From: Nephrocerus scutellatus
Taxonomy: Eukaryota > Arthropoda > Insecta > Diptera > Pipunculidae
Assembly (NCBI GenBank): GCA_947095585.1
Contig: OX352761.1
Coordinates: 56,466,432-56,530,431, forward strand
Length of the DNA stretch: 64,000 nucleotides
Direction: 5' to 3'
The translations under genes and the position numbers were made by a program. Each line of letters opens with the position of its first letter. The stretch's first letter is position 1. Shown here one piece after another: positions 33,258-45,817 of the stretch. Under the pieces are notes generated by a model that was given only the letters and a program-made list of their open reading frames with translations, did no database searches and was not told where the DNA came from.

Positions 33258-35286
33258 ATGGCTGTAAGTTTGATTTTCTATGGTTAATTTTTAGCATAAA
33301 ATATAAAAATTAAGTTCCAATGATTTTTTTTCTTATTTTTTTGTTGTGTTTTCAACGCAAAACAAGAAAATAAACAAGACATTGTGCCATAATTTCGCTA
33401 CAAATAGTCTTTTTATTTTGTTCCATATTTGGAACAAATTTAGCCGACGGTTGTGTTCCATATTTGGAACATAAAACATTTGTACTACAAACTGCGCAAT
33501 TAGCAAATTTTTTTTCGTTCGACATTTGCAGTCTACTTCACTAAACCAAAGAAAACTGACAGAATTTCAAATAAGGGACATTCTGATGAATCTGAGTATG
33601 AAAATGTTGACAAGGAAGACGTTATATTGGAAATAACAGATAATAAGTCTTTTAAGAACAATAGAACCGATATTGAACAACAACAGCCTGGTGATGAAGT
33701 TGAAGATATCGGCGAAATTAATTCATCACAATTAGCAATCAGCCAATTTTAATAGCTGTTGGAGCAGACCAAGTTTTTAATCAAGTTTTAGAGGAAGTAG
33801 ATATTGATTTCGTTATAAATACGTCCAAATGTACTGAAAAATCAGCTATAAGCTATCGACGTTGTCAAGATAAATTTCAAACGAACACAATCCCATTTGA
33901 AGCTGAAGAACTCTATTCAACACCAGTTCGTGGCGTGGCTTCAAAATGACAGACGGTACTGAAATACGTAAATTGTTTGGGCTTCATATTCTAATTCCCC
34001 TCAAATTTCCAAGAATTCGTTTTTACTGGAATTCTGACATCGGTATACAAACGGTCATTAATGCCATGTCTTATGAACGTTTTTCGCAGCTAAGAAACAA
34101 TATACACTTCGTTAATGTGCAGAAACAAACCACCGATTGCAAAGATTAATTTTTCAAACTCCGGCCTATCATTGAAAGCGTAAGAAATAGATGCCTTCAA
34201 CACAAGGTGGAAGAAGTGGTATCTATTGATGAACAAATTATACCCTTTAAAGGCAAATTATCAATAAAACAGTACTGCAAAGAAAAACCATATCCGTGGG
34301 GAATAAAAAATTACATCCTAGCTGGAAAATCTGGATTATGTTATGATTTCATTCTGTATCAAAGTAAAGAAACCGGGTTATCAGAAAGAAACCTTAGAAG
34401 ATTCGGATTTGGAGCAGCCGTTGTTCTTCATAATTCTGAAAGACTTAAAAATCAAGGCCATAGAATGTTTTTCGATAAATATTTTTCAAACTATAATTTA
34501 TTTGAAATATTAAAATATAAAAAAATAAATGCTTGCGGTACTATTCGAGTAAATAGGTTTGTTAACCCACCGCTACTTAACGATAAGCAAATAAAGGAAA
34601 AAGGCCGAGGTTATTCCGATGAAGTAAAAAGCCGTGATGGAAATATTGTTAGTGTAAAGTGGCAAGACAATAAGCCGGCCCATCTTGCGTCGAATTTTAT
34701 TGGCATTGAAACAGAAAAAGACATTCAAAGATTTGACAAATCTGAGAAAAGATATGTTCGGGTGAAACAACCGGAAATCGTTTCGTTGTACAATGATGGC
34801 ATGGGTGGTGTTGATCTGCAAGACCAGCTCATCAGTTACTATAGAATATATTTCAGGTCGAAGAGATGGACCTTGCATATAGTTACCCATTTTATTGATT
34901 TGGCTGTTGTTTCGAGCTGGATAGAGTATAAAAAAGACAAAGAGGCCAACCAAATCCATGATAAAGATATAGAAGATCTTTTAGATTTCAGACTCCGTCT
35001 TGCCAACAGCCTTATGGTAGCCACTGCAAATCCAAGAAAACGTGGTCGACCTTTGCAAAACCAAAGCCCAGAAACATTGCAAGTTCGCAAACGTTCAGAA
35101 AGTCGTCCAATAGGTGATATTAGATATGACTCAGTAAATCATCTTCCAATTTACGAAAATAAAATACAAAGGTGCAAAAATAAAAACTGTATAAGTAAAA
35201 CTTATATTTTTTGCAAAAAGTGCAAAGTACATTTATGTTTAAATCAAAATAGAAATTGCTTTAACGATTTTCATAATAAAAATTAA
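33258..35286 (+). pseudogene. piggyBac-like transposase (U7)
   Basis: Exon 1 at 33258-33263, intron 33264-33531, exon 2 from 33532. A short deletion at about 33743 (AATCAGCCAATTTTA) removes codons for EVEE and shifts the frame. The ~94-bp deletion and TAA at 34147-34149 follow. 34150-35286 is open with all three Asp and the cysteine-rich domain. It differs from U6 at a few residues (HNSERL for HLSERL, IETEK for IGTEK, VTHF for VAHF). Confidence 0.85.
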
Positions 35287-35927
35287 AACATGTTCTTAAC
35301 AAACATATCAAAAGTCAAAGAAAAGGAAGACTGAATTATTTTATATTTAATGAAATATTTATCTTTATTTGTTTTTGAGTTTTATAAATTTGTGTTAATT
35401 TTTTATTTTTATGAATTATTTATTATTAATTTTTATTACGAATTATTTATTATTTCTTTTTATTATTTATTTTTAATTTTTTAATTATGAATTATTTTGT
35501 AAATATTTCCATATTTATCTTAATATATTATTTTTTTTAATTTTATTAAAACTATATTTAATAACTTAATCTTCCAAAAAAAGTAGTTACTTTAACTCAA
35601 AAAGAAGCCGTGAACTATTAATAAATAAATGATTTGAAAGTTACCAACTCAGTTAGTTTTTTTCCTTTGACATGATTTGTTCCATATATGGCACAGAGTG
35701 GAAAACCCATTAAATTTTCATGAAAATTAAAAAAAAAATTCCGTTATATTTAATAGAGCCCTTATATTACAAAAACCACAAGAAATATTTTTTTTTATAT
35801 AAACCAAAAATGCATGACTGAAAGGGTTAATCTACCTTTTCCAATTTGAAGTAGGGGCGACAATGTCCTCACCCCCAAATTCGTCGCCAAATGGTCGCCG
35901 AGTTCCATTCTAAACAACACTATTCAT
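35287..35927. other. AT-rich 3' flank (U7/U8 boundary)
   Basis: No gene; standard flank. Confidence 0.75.
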
Positions 35928-36155
35928 CTAAGCGACCCCTAAAACTATGAAATCGATTCTAATATCGGTCCGTCCCCCCTCCGGGGAGACAACTCACCCA
36001 TAGGAGTGTCCCACCAACACTATTAATCTCAGTGGCCCCGACAACTATTGAATGGACACTAATATCGGTCATACCCCTCAGATATCGACCCCATCCCCCT
36101 AGAGCTGTCTTACCATCACCATTCAACTCAGCGACCCCGAAAACCATAGAATCGA
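35928..36155. repeat. Satellite block (U8)
   Basis: About 2.3 monomers, U4-type truncation. Confidence 0.8.
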
Positions 36156-36241
36156 GTTGTCGTCAATAATCTTTTAATAAAAATAAATAATAATAAAAAT
36201 ATTAATAATAAATTCTCAAATTGCTACAAGCAATAACAGAA

Positions 36242-36957
36242 ATGTTTCGTAAGTATAAAAGCGACTATTTATAAAAATGGGTAATATATAATAATGAATA
36301 ATTTGCCTTTTTACTTCTAGAGTTCCACGACGAAAATGGACGGGAGCCAAAACCAGAATTCTACTCGTTTGTGTTACTAACAGATTAGAGGAGTTTACAC
36401 ACCAAACAAAAAAGATCAATGTTTATAATAATTTAATGGAAGACATGCTGTCATCAGGAATACTGCCGGTATGTAAATTAATTTTTTTTATTATTTGATT
36501 ATTCTAATCACATAATTTACAGGAAGACCATGGCCAGTGATATAAAAAATAAATTGAAATCATTAAAAATGGCCTACAAACAGGCCATTGATAATAATAA
36601 TCGTACTGGAGCTGCACCATCGGTAGCTCAATTCATGGATTTATTAGATCATATTTATAGCCTGGAAAATGCACCACCAGAACATTCTTCAGTCGCTACC
36701 ACCAGTGCAGGTATTCATCGGCTAGATAGTGGTGAAAATAATTTTGATGATATTATCGAAATATTCCCGGAAACACCTCCAGATTTTAGTTCATCAAAAA
36801 GGGAAAGGGCACGCCTGCCTAGAAAAGACCAAGAATAACCGCGGGAAAGACCGCAGAAAAAATAAAAATGGATTTTTTCGAAAGAATATTAAAAATTACT
36901 GAGGCAAATAAATTAAAAATCTTTGCCGAAAAAGATGCAGCAAATGAACGTAGGTAA
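36242..36957 (+). pseudogene. Myb/SANT-like accessory gene (U8)
   Basis: Exon 1 at 36242, exon 3 ATG at 36530. The five-base deletion of U5-U7 is absent, so exon 3 runs the full 102 codons to KDQE before the frame change. The coil has AANERR. Confidence 0.6.
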
Positions 36958-37262
36958 GAATTGATGGCTCAGAGAAGAGAGAAATCGTCAAAACAATTAA
37001 ATTTTTCTAATATTACACAACACTTTTTTTTAGCTGTCAAACAGTTGACTTAAATAGTCAACGTCAATCTAAACAAAAGAAATGCGCATTTGAATTCAAG
37101 TTGATTAGACTGTATGAATATCAATTTATGCATGTGAAAAAAATAATCAAAGACAATATTATAGTTATAATTAATTCTTCTGTGCGTGGCGGTTCTTGGT
37201 TTTTTATATTTTCACTTCTCTTGAAAACCAATTGTGTGTTCTGTGTGATTACGTTTAGTCCC

Positions 37263-37322
37263 ATGCCGCCAAAACGTGGGGGCAGTAGTTTGGGTCGAAG
37301 AACTCGAAATACTACAAACTAA
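37263..37322 (+). pseudogene. Helitron RepHel N-terminal fragment, shortened (U8)
   Basis: MPPKRGG form stopped by TAA at 37320-37322, one codon after NTTN (CAA changed to TAA). Confidence 0.5.
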
Positions 37323-37430
37323 GCAAATTTTCAATCAATTCTCTTTAATTATCACGATCTTTGGTAAAAAATGACGTTTGATATTCTTTTTATTTGGGGT
37401 TTTGTCACGTGCGGATCGCTTGTTGGAGCC

Positions 37431-39504
37431 ATGGCTGTAAGTTTGATTTTCTATGGTTAATTTTTAGCATAAAATATAAAAATTAAGTTCCAATGATTTT
37501 TTTTCTTATTTTTTTGTTGTGTTTTCAACGCAAAACAAGAAAATAAACAAGACATTGTGCCATAATTTCGCTACAAATAGTCTTTTTATTTTGTTCCATA
37601 TTTGGAACAAATTTAGCCGACGGTTGTGTTCCATATTTGGAACATCAAACATTTGTACTACAAACTGCGCAATTAGCAAATTTTTTTTCGTTCGACATTT
37701 GCAGTCTACTTCACTAAACCAAAGAAAACTGACAGAATTTCAAATAAGGGACATTCTGATGAATCTGAGTATGAAAATGTTGACAAGGAAGACGTTATAT
37801 TGGAAATAACAGATAATAAGTCTTTTAAGAACAATAGAACCGATATTGAACAACAACAGCCTGGTGATGAAGTTGAAGATATCGGCGAAATTAATTCATC
37901 ACAATTAGCAATCAGCGAGGTGGAAGAGCCAATTTTAATAGCTGTTGGAGCAGACCAAGTTTTTAATCAAGTTTTAGAGGAAGTAGATATTGATTTCGTT
38001 ATAAATACATCCAAATGTACTGAAAAATCAGCTATAAGCTATCGACGGTATTGACTATCGGTCAAGATCAATTTCAAACGACCACAATCCCTTTTGAAGC
38101 TGAAGAACTCTATTCAACACCAGTTCGTGGCGTGGCTTCAAAATGACAGACGGTACTGAAATACGTAAATTGTTTGGGCTTCATATTCTAATGGGGTCCC
38201 TCAAATTTCCAAGAATTCGTTTTTACTGGAATTCTGACATCGGTATACAAACGGTCATTAATGCCATGTCTTATGAACGTTTTTCGCAGCTAAGAAACAA
38301 TATACACTTCGTTAATGTGCAGAAACAAACCACCGATTGCAAAGATTAATTTTTCAAACTCCGGCCTATCATTGAAAGCGTAAGAAATAGATGCCTTCAA
38401 CACAAGGTGGAAGAAGTGGTATCTATTGATGAACAAATTATACCCTTTAAAGGCAAATTATCAATAAAACAGTACTGCAAAGGAAAACCATATCCGTGGG
38501 GATAAAAAATTACATCCTAGCTGGAAAATCTGGATTATGTTATGATTTCATTCTGTATCAAGGTAAAGAAACCGGGTTATCAGAAAGAAACCTTAGAAGA
38601 TTCGGATTTGGAGCAGCCGTTGTTCTTCATCTTTCTGAAAGACTTAAATTAAATTAAAAGACAAATCAAGGCCACAGAATGTTTTTCGATAAATATTTTT
38701 CAAACTATAATTTATTTGAAATATTAAAATATAAAAAAATAAATGCTTGCGGTACTCGGTATTCGAGTAAATAGGTTTGTTAACCCACCGCTACTTAACG
38801 ATAAGCAAATAAAGGAAAAAGGCCGAGATTATTCCGATGAAGTAAAAAGCTGTGATGGAAATATTGTTAGTGTAAAGTGGCAAGACAATAAGCCGGTCCA
38901 TCTTGCGTCGAATTTTATTGGCATTGGAACAGAAAAAGACATTCAAAGATTTGACAAATCTGAGAAAAGATATGTTCGGGTGAAACAACCGGAAATCGTT
39001 TCGTTGTACAATGATGGCATGGGTGGTGTTGATCTGCAAGACCAGCTCATCAGCTACTATAGAATATATTTCAGGTCGAAGAGATGGACCTTGCGTATAG
39101 TTGCCCATTTTATTGATTTGGCTGTTGTTTCGAGCTGGATAGAGTATAAAAAAGACAAAGAAGCCAACCAAATCCATGATAAAGATATAGAAGATCTTTT
39201 AGATTTCAGACTCCGTCTTGCCAACAGCCTTATGGTAGCCACTGCAAATCCAAGAAAACGTGGTCGACCTTTGCAAAACCAAAGCCCAGAAACATTGCAA
39301 GTTCGCAAACGTTCAGAAAGTCGTCCAATAGGTGATATTAGATATGACTCAGTAAATCATCTTCCAATTTACGAAAATAAAATACAAAGGTGCAAAAATA
39401 AAAACTGTATAAGTAAAACTTATATTTTTTGCAAAAAGTGCAAAGTACATTTATGTTTAAATCAAAATAGAAATTGCTTTAACGATTTTCATAATAAAAA
39501 TTAA
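37431..39504 (+). pseudogene. piggyBac-like transposase (U8)
   Basis: Exon 1 at 37431-37436, intron 37437-37704, exon 2 from 37705. It keeps ATGGGGTCCCTC (MGSLKF) where U4, U6, U7 and U9 have ATTCCCCTC, yet shares their ~94-bp deletion and the TAA (38347-38349). Its own lesions: extra bases near 38047, a one-base deletion giving GGGGATAAA near 38500, a ~14-bp AATT-rich insertion near 38648, and four extra bases near 38756. 38757-39504 is then open with GGVDLQDQ and a complete cysteine-rich domain. Confidence 0.85.
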
Positions 39505-40145
39505 AACATGTTCTTAACAAACATATCAAAAGTCAAAGAAAAGGAAGACTGAATTATTTTATATTTAATGAAATATTTATCTTTATTTGTTTTTGAGTTT
39601 TATAAATTTGTGTTAATTTTTTATTTTTATGAATTATTTATTATTAATTTTTATTACGAATTATTTATTATTTCTTTTTATTATTTATTTTTAATTTTTT
39701 AATTATGAATTATTTTGTAAATATTTCCATATTTATCTTAATATATTATTTTTTTTAATTTTATTAAAACTATATTTAATAACTTAATCTTCCAAAAAAA
39801 GTAGTTACTTTAACTCAAAAAGAAGCCGTGAACTATTAATAAATAAATGATTTGAAAGTTACCAACTCAGTTAGTTTTTTTCCTTTGACATGATTTGTTC
39901 CATATATGGCACAGAGTGGAAAACCCATTAAATTTTCATGAAAATTAAAAAAAAAATTCCGTTATATTTAATAGAGCCCTTATATTACAAAAACCACAAG
40001 AAATATTTTTTTTTATATAAACCAAAAATGCATGACTGAAAGGGTTAATCTACCTTTTCCAATTTGAAGTAGGGGCGACAATGTCCTCACCCCCAAATTC
40101 GTCGCCAAATGGTCGCCGAGTACCATTCTAAACAACACTATTCAT
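39505..40145. other. AT-rich 3' flank (U8/U9 boundary)
   Basis: No gene; standard flank. Confidence 0.75.
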
Positions 40146-40373
40146 CTAAGCGACCCCTAAAACTATGAGATCGATTCTAATATCGGTCCGTCCCCCCTCC
40201 GGGGAGACAACTCACCCATAGGAGTGTCCCACCAACACTATTAATCTCAGTGGCCCCGACAACTATTGAATGGACACTAATATCGGTCATACCCCTCAGA
40301 TATCGACCCCATTCCCCTAGAGCTGTCTTACCATCACCATTCAACTCAGCGACCCCGAAAACCATAGAATCGA
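40146..40373. repeat. Satellite block (U9)
   Basis: About 2.3 monomers; carries the CCCCATTCCCC variant otherwise seen only in U5. Confidence 0.8.
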
Positions 40374-40459
40374 GTTGTCGTCAATAATCTTTTAATAATA
40401 ATAAATAATAATAAAAATATTAATAATAAATTCTCAAATTGCTACAAGCAATAACAGAA

Positions 40460-41167
40460 ATGTTTCGTAAGTATAAAAGCGACTATTTATAAAAATGGGT
40501 AATATATAATAATGAATAATTTGCCTTTTTACTTCTAGAGTTCCACGACGAAAATGGACGGGAGCCAAAACCAGAATTCTACTCGTTTGTGTTACTAACA
40601 GATTAGAGTAGTTTACACACCAAACAAAAAAGATTAATGTTTATAATAATTTAATGGAAGACATGCTGTCATCAGGAATACTGCCGGTATGTAAATTAAT
40701 TTTTTTTGTTATTTGATTATTCTAATCACATAATTTACAGGAAGACCATGGCCAGTGATATAAAAAATAAATTGAAATCATTAAAAATGGCCTACAAACA
40801 GGCCATTGATAATAATAATCGTACTGGAGCTGCACCATCGGTAGCTCAATTCATGGATTTATTAGATCATATTTATAGCCTGGAAAATGCACCACCATTC
40901 TTCAGTCGCTACCACCAGTGCAGGTATTCATCGGCTAGATAGTGGTGAAAATAATTTTGATGATATTATCGAAATATTCCCGGAAACACCTCCAGATTTT
41001 AGTTCATCAAAAAGGGAAAGGGCACGCCTGCCTAGAAAAGACCAAGAATAACCGCGGGAAAGACCGCAGAAAAAAAAATGGATTTTTTCGAAAGAATATT
41101 AAAAATTACTGAGGCAAATAAATTAAAAATCTTTGCCGAAAAAGATGCAGCAAAGGAACGTAGGTAA
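40460..41167 (+). pseudogene. Myb/SANT-like accessory gene (U9)
   Basis: Exon 1 at 40460, exon 3 ATG at 40748. It has the U5 five-base deletion and AAKERR, so it matches U5 (offset 14,056 bp) and not its positional partner U7. Confidence 0.55.
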
Positions 41168-41473
41168 GAATTGATGGCTCAGAGAAGAGAGAAATCGTCA
41201 AAACAATTAAATTTTTCTAATATTACACAACACTTTTTTTTTAGCTGTCAAACAGTTGACTTAAATAGTCAACGTCAATCTAAACAAAACAAATGCGCAT
41301 TTGAATTCAAGTTGATTAGACTGTATGAATATCAATTTATGCATGTGAAAAAAATAATCAAAGACAATATTATAGTTATAATTAATTCTTCTGTGCGTGG
41401 CGGTTCTTGGTTTTTTATATTTTCACTTCTCTTGAAAACCAATTGTGTGTTCTGTGTGATTACGTTTAGTCCC

Positions 41474-41578
41474 ATGCCGCCAAAACGTGGGGGCAGTAGT
41501 TTGGGTCGAAGAACTCGAAATACTACAAACCAAGCAAATTTTCAATCAATTCTCTTTAATTATCACGATCTTTGGTAA
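41474..41578 (+). pseudogene. Helitron RepHel N-terminal fragment (U9)
   Basis: MPPKRGG form, as in U5. Confidence 0.5.
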
Positions 41579-41643
41579 AAAAAATGACGTTTGATATTCT
41601 TTTTATTTGGGGTTTTGTCACGTGCGGATCGCTTGTTGGAGCC

Positions 41644-43673
41644 ATGGCTGTAAGTTTGATTTTCTATGGTTAATTTTTAGCATAAAATATAAAAATTAAG
41701 TTCCAATGATTTTTTTTCTTATTTTTTTTGTTGTGTTTTCAACGCAAAACAAGAAAATAAACAAGACATTGTGCCATAATTTCGCTACAAATAGTCTTTT
41801 TATTTTGTTCCATATTTGGAACAAATTTAGCCGACGGTTGTGTTCCATATTTGGAACATAAAACATTTGTACTACAAACTGCGCAATTAGCAAATTTTTT
41901 TTCGTTCGACATTTGCAGTCTACTTCACTAAACCAAAGAAAACTGACAGAATTTCAAATAAGGGACATTCTGATGAATCTGAGTATGAAAATGTTGACAA
42001 GGAAGACGTTATATTGGAAATAACAGATAATAAGTCTTTTAAGAACAATAGAACCGATATTGAACAACAACAGCCTGGTGATGAAGTTGAAGATATCGGC
42101 GAAATTAATTCATCACAATTAGCAATCAGCCAATTTTAATAGCTGTTGGAGCAGACCAAGTTTTTAATCAAGTTTTAGAGGAAGTAGATATTGATTTCGT
42201 TATAAATACGTCCAAATGTACTGAAAAATCAGCTATAAGCTATCGACGTTGTCAAGATAAATTTCAAACGAACACAATCCCATTTGAAGCTGAAGAACTC
42301 TATTCAACACCAGTTCGTGGCGTGGCTTCAAAATGACAGACGGTACTGAAATACGTAAATTGTTTGGGCTTCATATTCTAATTCCCCTCAAATTTCCAAG
42401 AATTCGTTTTTACTGGAATTCTGACATCGGTATACAAACGGTCATTAATGCCATGTCTTATGAACGTTTTTCGCAGCTAAGAAACAATATACACTTCGTT
42501 AATGTGCAGAAACAAACCACCGATTGCAAAGATTAATTTTTCAAACTCCGGCCTATCATTGAAAGCGTAAGAAATAGATGCCTTCAACACAAGGTGGAAG
42601 AAGTGGTATCTATTGATGAACAAATTATACCCTTTAAAGGCAAATTATCAATAAAACAGTACTGCAAAGAAAAACCATATCCGTGGGGAATAAAAAATTA
42701 CATCCTAGCTGGAAAATCTGGATTATGTTATGATTTCATTCTGTATCAAAGTAAAGAAACCGGGTTATCAGAAAGAAACCTTAGAAGATTCGGATTTGGA
42801 GCAGCCGTTGTTCTTCATAATTCTGAAAGACTTAAAAATCAAGGCCATAGAATGTTTTTCGATAAATATTTTTCAAACTATAATTTATTTGAAATATTAA
42901 AATATAAAAAAATAAATGCTTGCGGTACTATTCGAGTAAATAGGTTTGTTAACCCACCGCTACTTAACGATAAGCAAATAAAGGAAAAAGGCCGAGGTTA
43001 TTCCGATGAAGTAAAAAGCCGTGATGGAAATATTGTTAGTGTAAAGTGGCAAGACAATAAGCCGGCCCATCTTGCGTCGAATTTTATTGGCATTGAAACA
43101 GAAAAAGACATTCAAAGATTTGACAAATCTGAGAAAAGATATGTTCGGGTGAAACAACCGGAAATCGTTTCGTTGTACAATGATGGCATGGGTGGTGTTG
43201 ATCTGCAAGACCAGCTCATCAGTTACTATAGAATATATTTCAGGTCGAAGAGATGGACCTTGCATATAGTTACCCATTTTATTGATTTGGCTGTTGTTTC
43301 GAGCTGGATAGAGTATAAAAAAGACAAAGAGGCCAACCAAATCCATGATAAAGATATAGAAGATCTTTTAGATTTCAGACTCCGTCTTGCCAACAGCCTT
43401 ATGGTAGCCACTGCAAATCCAAGAAAACGTGGTCGACCTTTGCAAAACCAAAGCCCAGAAACATTGCAAGTTCGCAAACGTTCAGAAAGTCGTCCAATAG
43501 GTGATATTAGATATGACTCAGTAAATCATCTTCCAATTTACGAAAATAAAATACAAAGGTGCAAAAATAAAAACTGTATAAGTAAAACTTATATTTTTTG
43601 CAAAAAGTGCAAAGTACATTTATGTTTAAATCAAAATAGAAATTGCTTTAACGATTTTCATAATAAAAATTAA
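41644..43673 (+). pseudogene. piggyBac-like transposase (U9)
   Basis: Exon 1 at 41644-41649, intron 41650-41918, exon 2 from 41919. From about 42130 on it matches U7 at an offset of 8,387 bp, including the short deletion at AATCAGCC, HNSERL, IETEK and VTHF. TAA at 42534-42536, then open 42537-43673 with the triad and cysteine-rich domain. Confidence 0.85.
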
Positions 43674-44314
43674 AACATGTTCTTAACAAACATATCAAAA
43701 GTCAAAGAAAAGGAAGACTGAATTATTTTATATTTAATGAAATATTTATCTTTATTTGTTTTTGAGTTTTATAAATTTGTGTTAATTTTTTATTTTTATG
43801 AATTATTTATTATTAATTTTTATTACGAATTATTTATTATTTCTTTTTATTATTTATTTTTAATTTTTTAATTATGAATTATTTTGTAAATATTTCCATA
43901 TTTATCTTAATATATTATTTTTTTTAATTTTATTAAAACTATATTTAATAACTTAATCTTCCAAAAAAAGTAGTTACTTTAACTCAAAAAGAAGCCGTGA
44001 ACTATTAATAAATAAATGATTTGAAAGTTACCAACTCAGTTAGTTTTTTTCCTTTGACATGATTTGTTCCATATATGGCACAGAGTGGAAAACCCATTAA
44101 ATTTTCATGAAAATTAAAAAAAAAATTCCGTTATATTTAATAGAGCCCTTATATTACAAAAACCACAAGAAATATTTTTTTTTATATAAACCAAAAATGC
44201 ATGACTGAAAGGGTTAATCTACCTTTTCCAATTTGAAGTAGGGGCGACAATGTCCTCACCCCCAAATTCGTCGCCAAATGGTCGCCGAGTTCCATTCTAA
44301 ACAACACTATTCAT
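43674..44314. other. AT-rich 3' flank (U9/U10 boundary)
   Basis: No gene; standard flank, part of the 8,387-bp repeat. Confidence 0.75.
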
Positions 44315-44542
44315 CTAAGCGACCCCTAAAACTATGAAATCGATTCTAATATCGGTCCGTCCCCCCTCCGGGGAGACAACTCACCCATAGGAGTGTCCCA
44401 CCAACACTATTAATCTCAGTGGCCCCGACAACTATTGAATGGACACTAATATCGGTCATACCCCTCAGATATCGACCCCATCCCCCTAGAGCTGTCTTAC
44501 CATCACCATTCAACTCAGCGACCCCGAAAACCATAGAATCGA
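44315..44542. repeat. Satellite block (U10)
   Basis: About 2.3 monomers; copy of 35928-36155 at the 8,387-bp offset. Confidence 0.8.
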
Positions 44543-44628
44543 GTTGTCGTCAATAATCTTTTAATAAAAATAAATAATAATAAAAATATTAATAATAAAT
44601 TCTCAAATTGCTACAAGCAATAACAGAA

Positions 44629-45344
44629 ATGTTTCGTAAGTATAAAAGCGACTATTTATAAAAATGGGTAATATATAATAATGAATAATTTGCCTTTTTA
44701 CTTCTAGAGTTCCACGACGAAAATGGACGGGAGCCAAAACCAGAATTCTACTCGTTTGTGTTACTAACAGATTAGAGGAGTTTACACACCAAACAAAAAA
44801 GATCAATGTTTATAATAATTTAATGGAAGACATGCTGTCATCAGGAATACTGCCGGTATGTAAATTAATTTTTTTTATTATTTGATTATTCTAATCACAT
44901 AATTTACAGGAAGACCATGGCCAGTGATATAAAAAATAAATTGAAATCATTAAAAATGGCCTACAAACAGGCCATTGATAATAATAATCGTACTGGAGCT
45001 GCACCATCGGTAGCTCAATTCATGGATTTATTAGATCATATTTATAGCCTGGAAAATGCACCACCAGAACATTCTTCAGTCGCTACCACCAGTGCAGGTA
45101 TTCATCGGCTAGATAGTGGTGAAAATAATTTTGATGATATTATCGAAATATTCCCGGAAACACCTCCAGATTTTAGTTCATCAAAAAGGGAAAGGGCACG
45201 CCTGCCTAGAAAAGACCAAGAATAACCGCGGGAAAGACCGCAGAAAAAATAAAAATGGATTTTTTCGAAAGAATATTAAAAATTACTGAGGCAAATAAAT
45301 TAAAAATCTTTGCCGAAAAAGATGCAGCAAATGAACGTAGGTAA
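44629..45344 (+). pseudogene. Myb/SANT-like accessory gene (U10)
   Basis: Copy of the U8 gene at the 8,387-bp offset, with no difference seen in the exon-3 translation. Confidence 0.6.
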
Positions 45345-45649
45345 GAATTGATGGCTCAGAGAAGAGAGAAATCGTCAAAACAATTAAATTTTTCTAATAT
45401 TACACAACACTTTTTTTTAGCTGTCAAACAGTTGACTTAAATAGTCAACGTCAATCTAAACAAAAGAAATGCGCATTTGAATTCAAGTTGATTAGACTGT
45501 ATGAATATCAATTTATGCATGTGAAAAAAATAATCAAAGACAATATTATAGTTATAATTAATTCTTCTGTGCGTGGCGGTTCTTGGTTTTTTATATTTTC
45601 ACTTCTCTTGAAAACCAATTGTGTGTTCTGTGTGATTACGTTTAGTCCC

Positions 45650-45709
45650 ATGCCGCCAAAACGTGGGGGCAGTAGTTTGGGTCGAAGAACTCGAAATACT
45701 ACAAACTAA
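45650..45709 (+). pseudogene. Helitron RepHel N-terminal fragment, shortened (U10)
   Basis: Carries the same CAA-to-TAA stop as U8. Confidence 0.5.
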
Positions 45710-45817
45710 GCAAATTTTCAATCAATTCTCTTTAATTATCACGATCTTTGGTAAAAAATGACGTTTGATATTCTTTTTATTTGGGGTTTTGTCACGTGCG
45801 GATCGCTTGTTGGAGCC

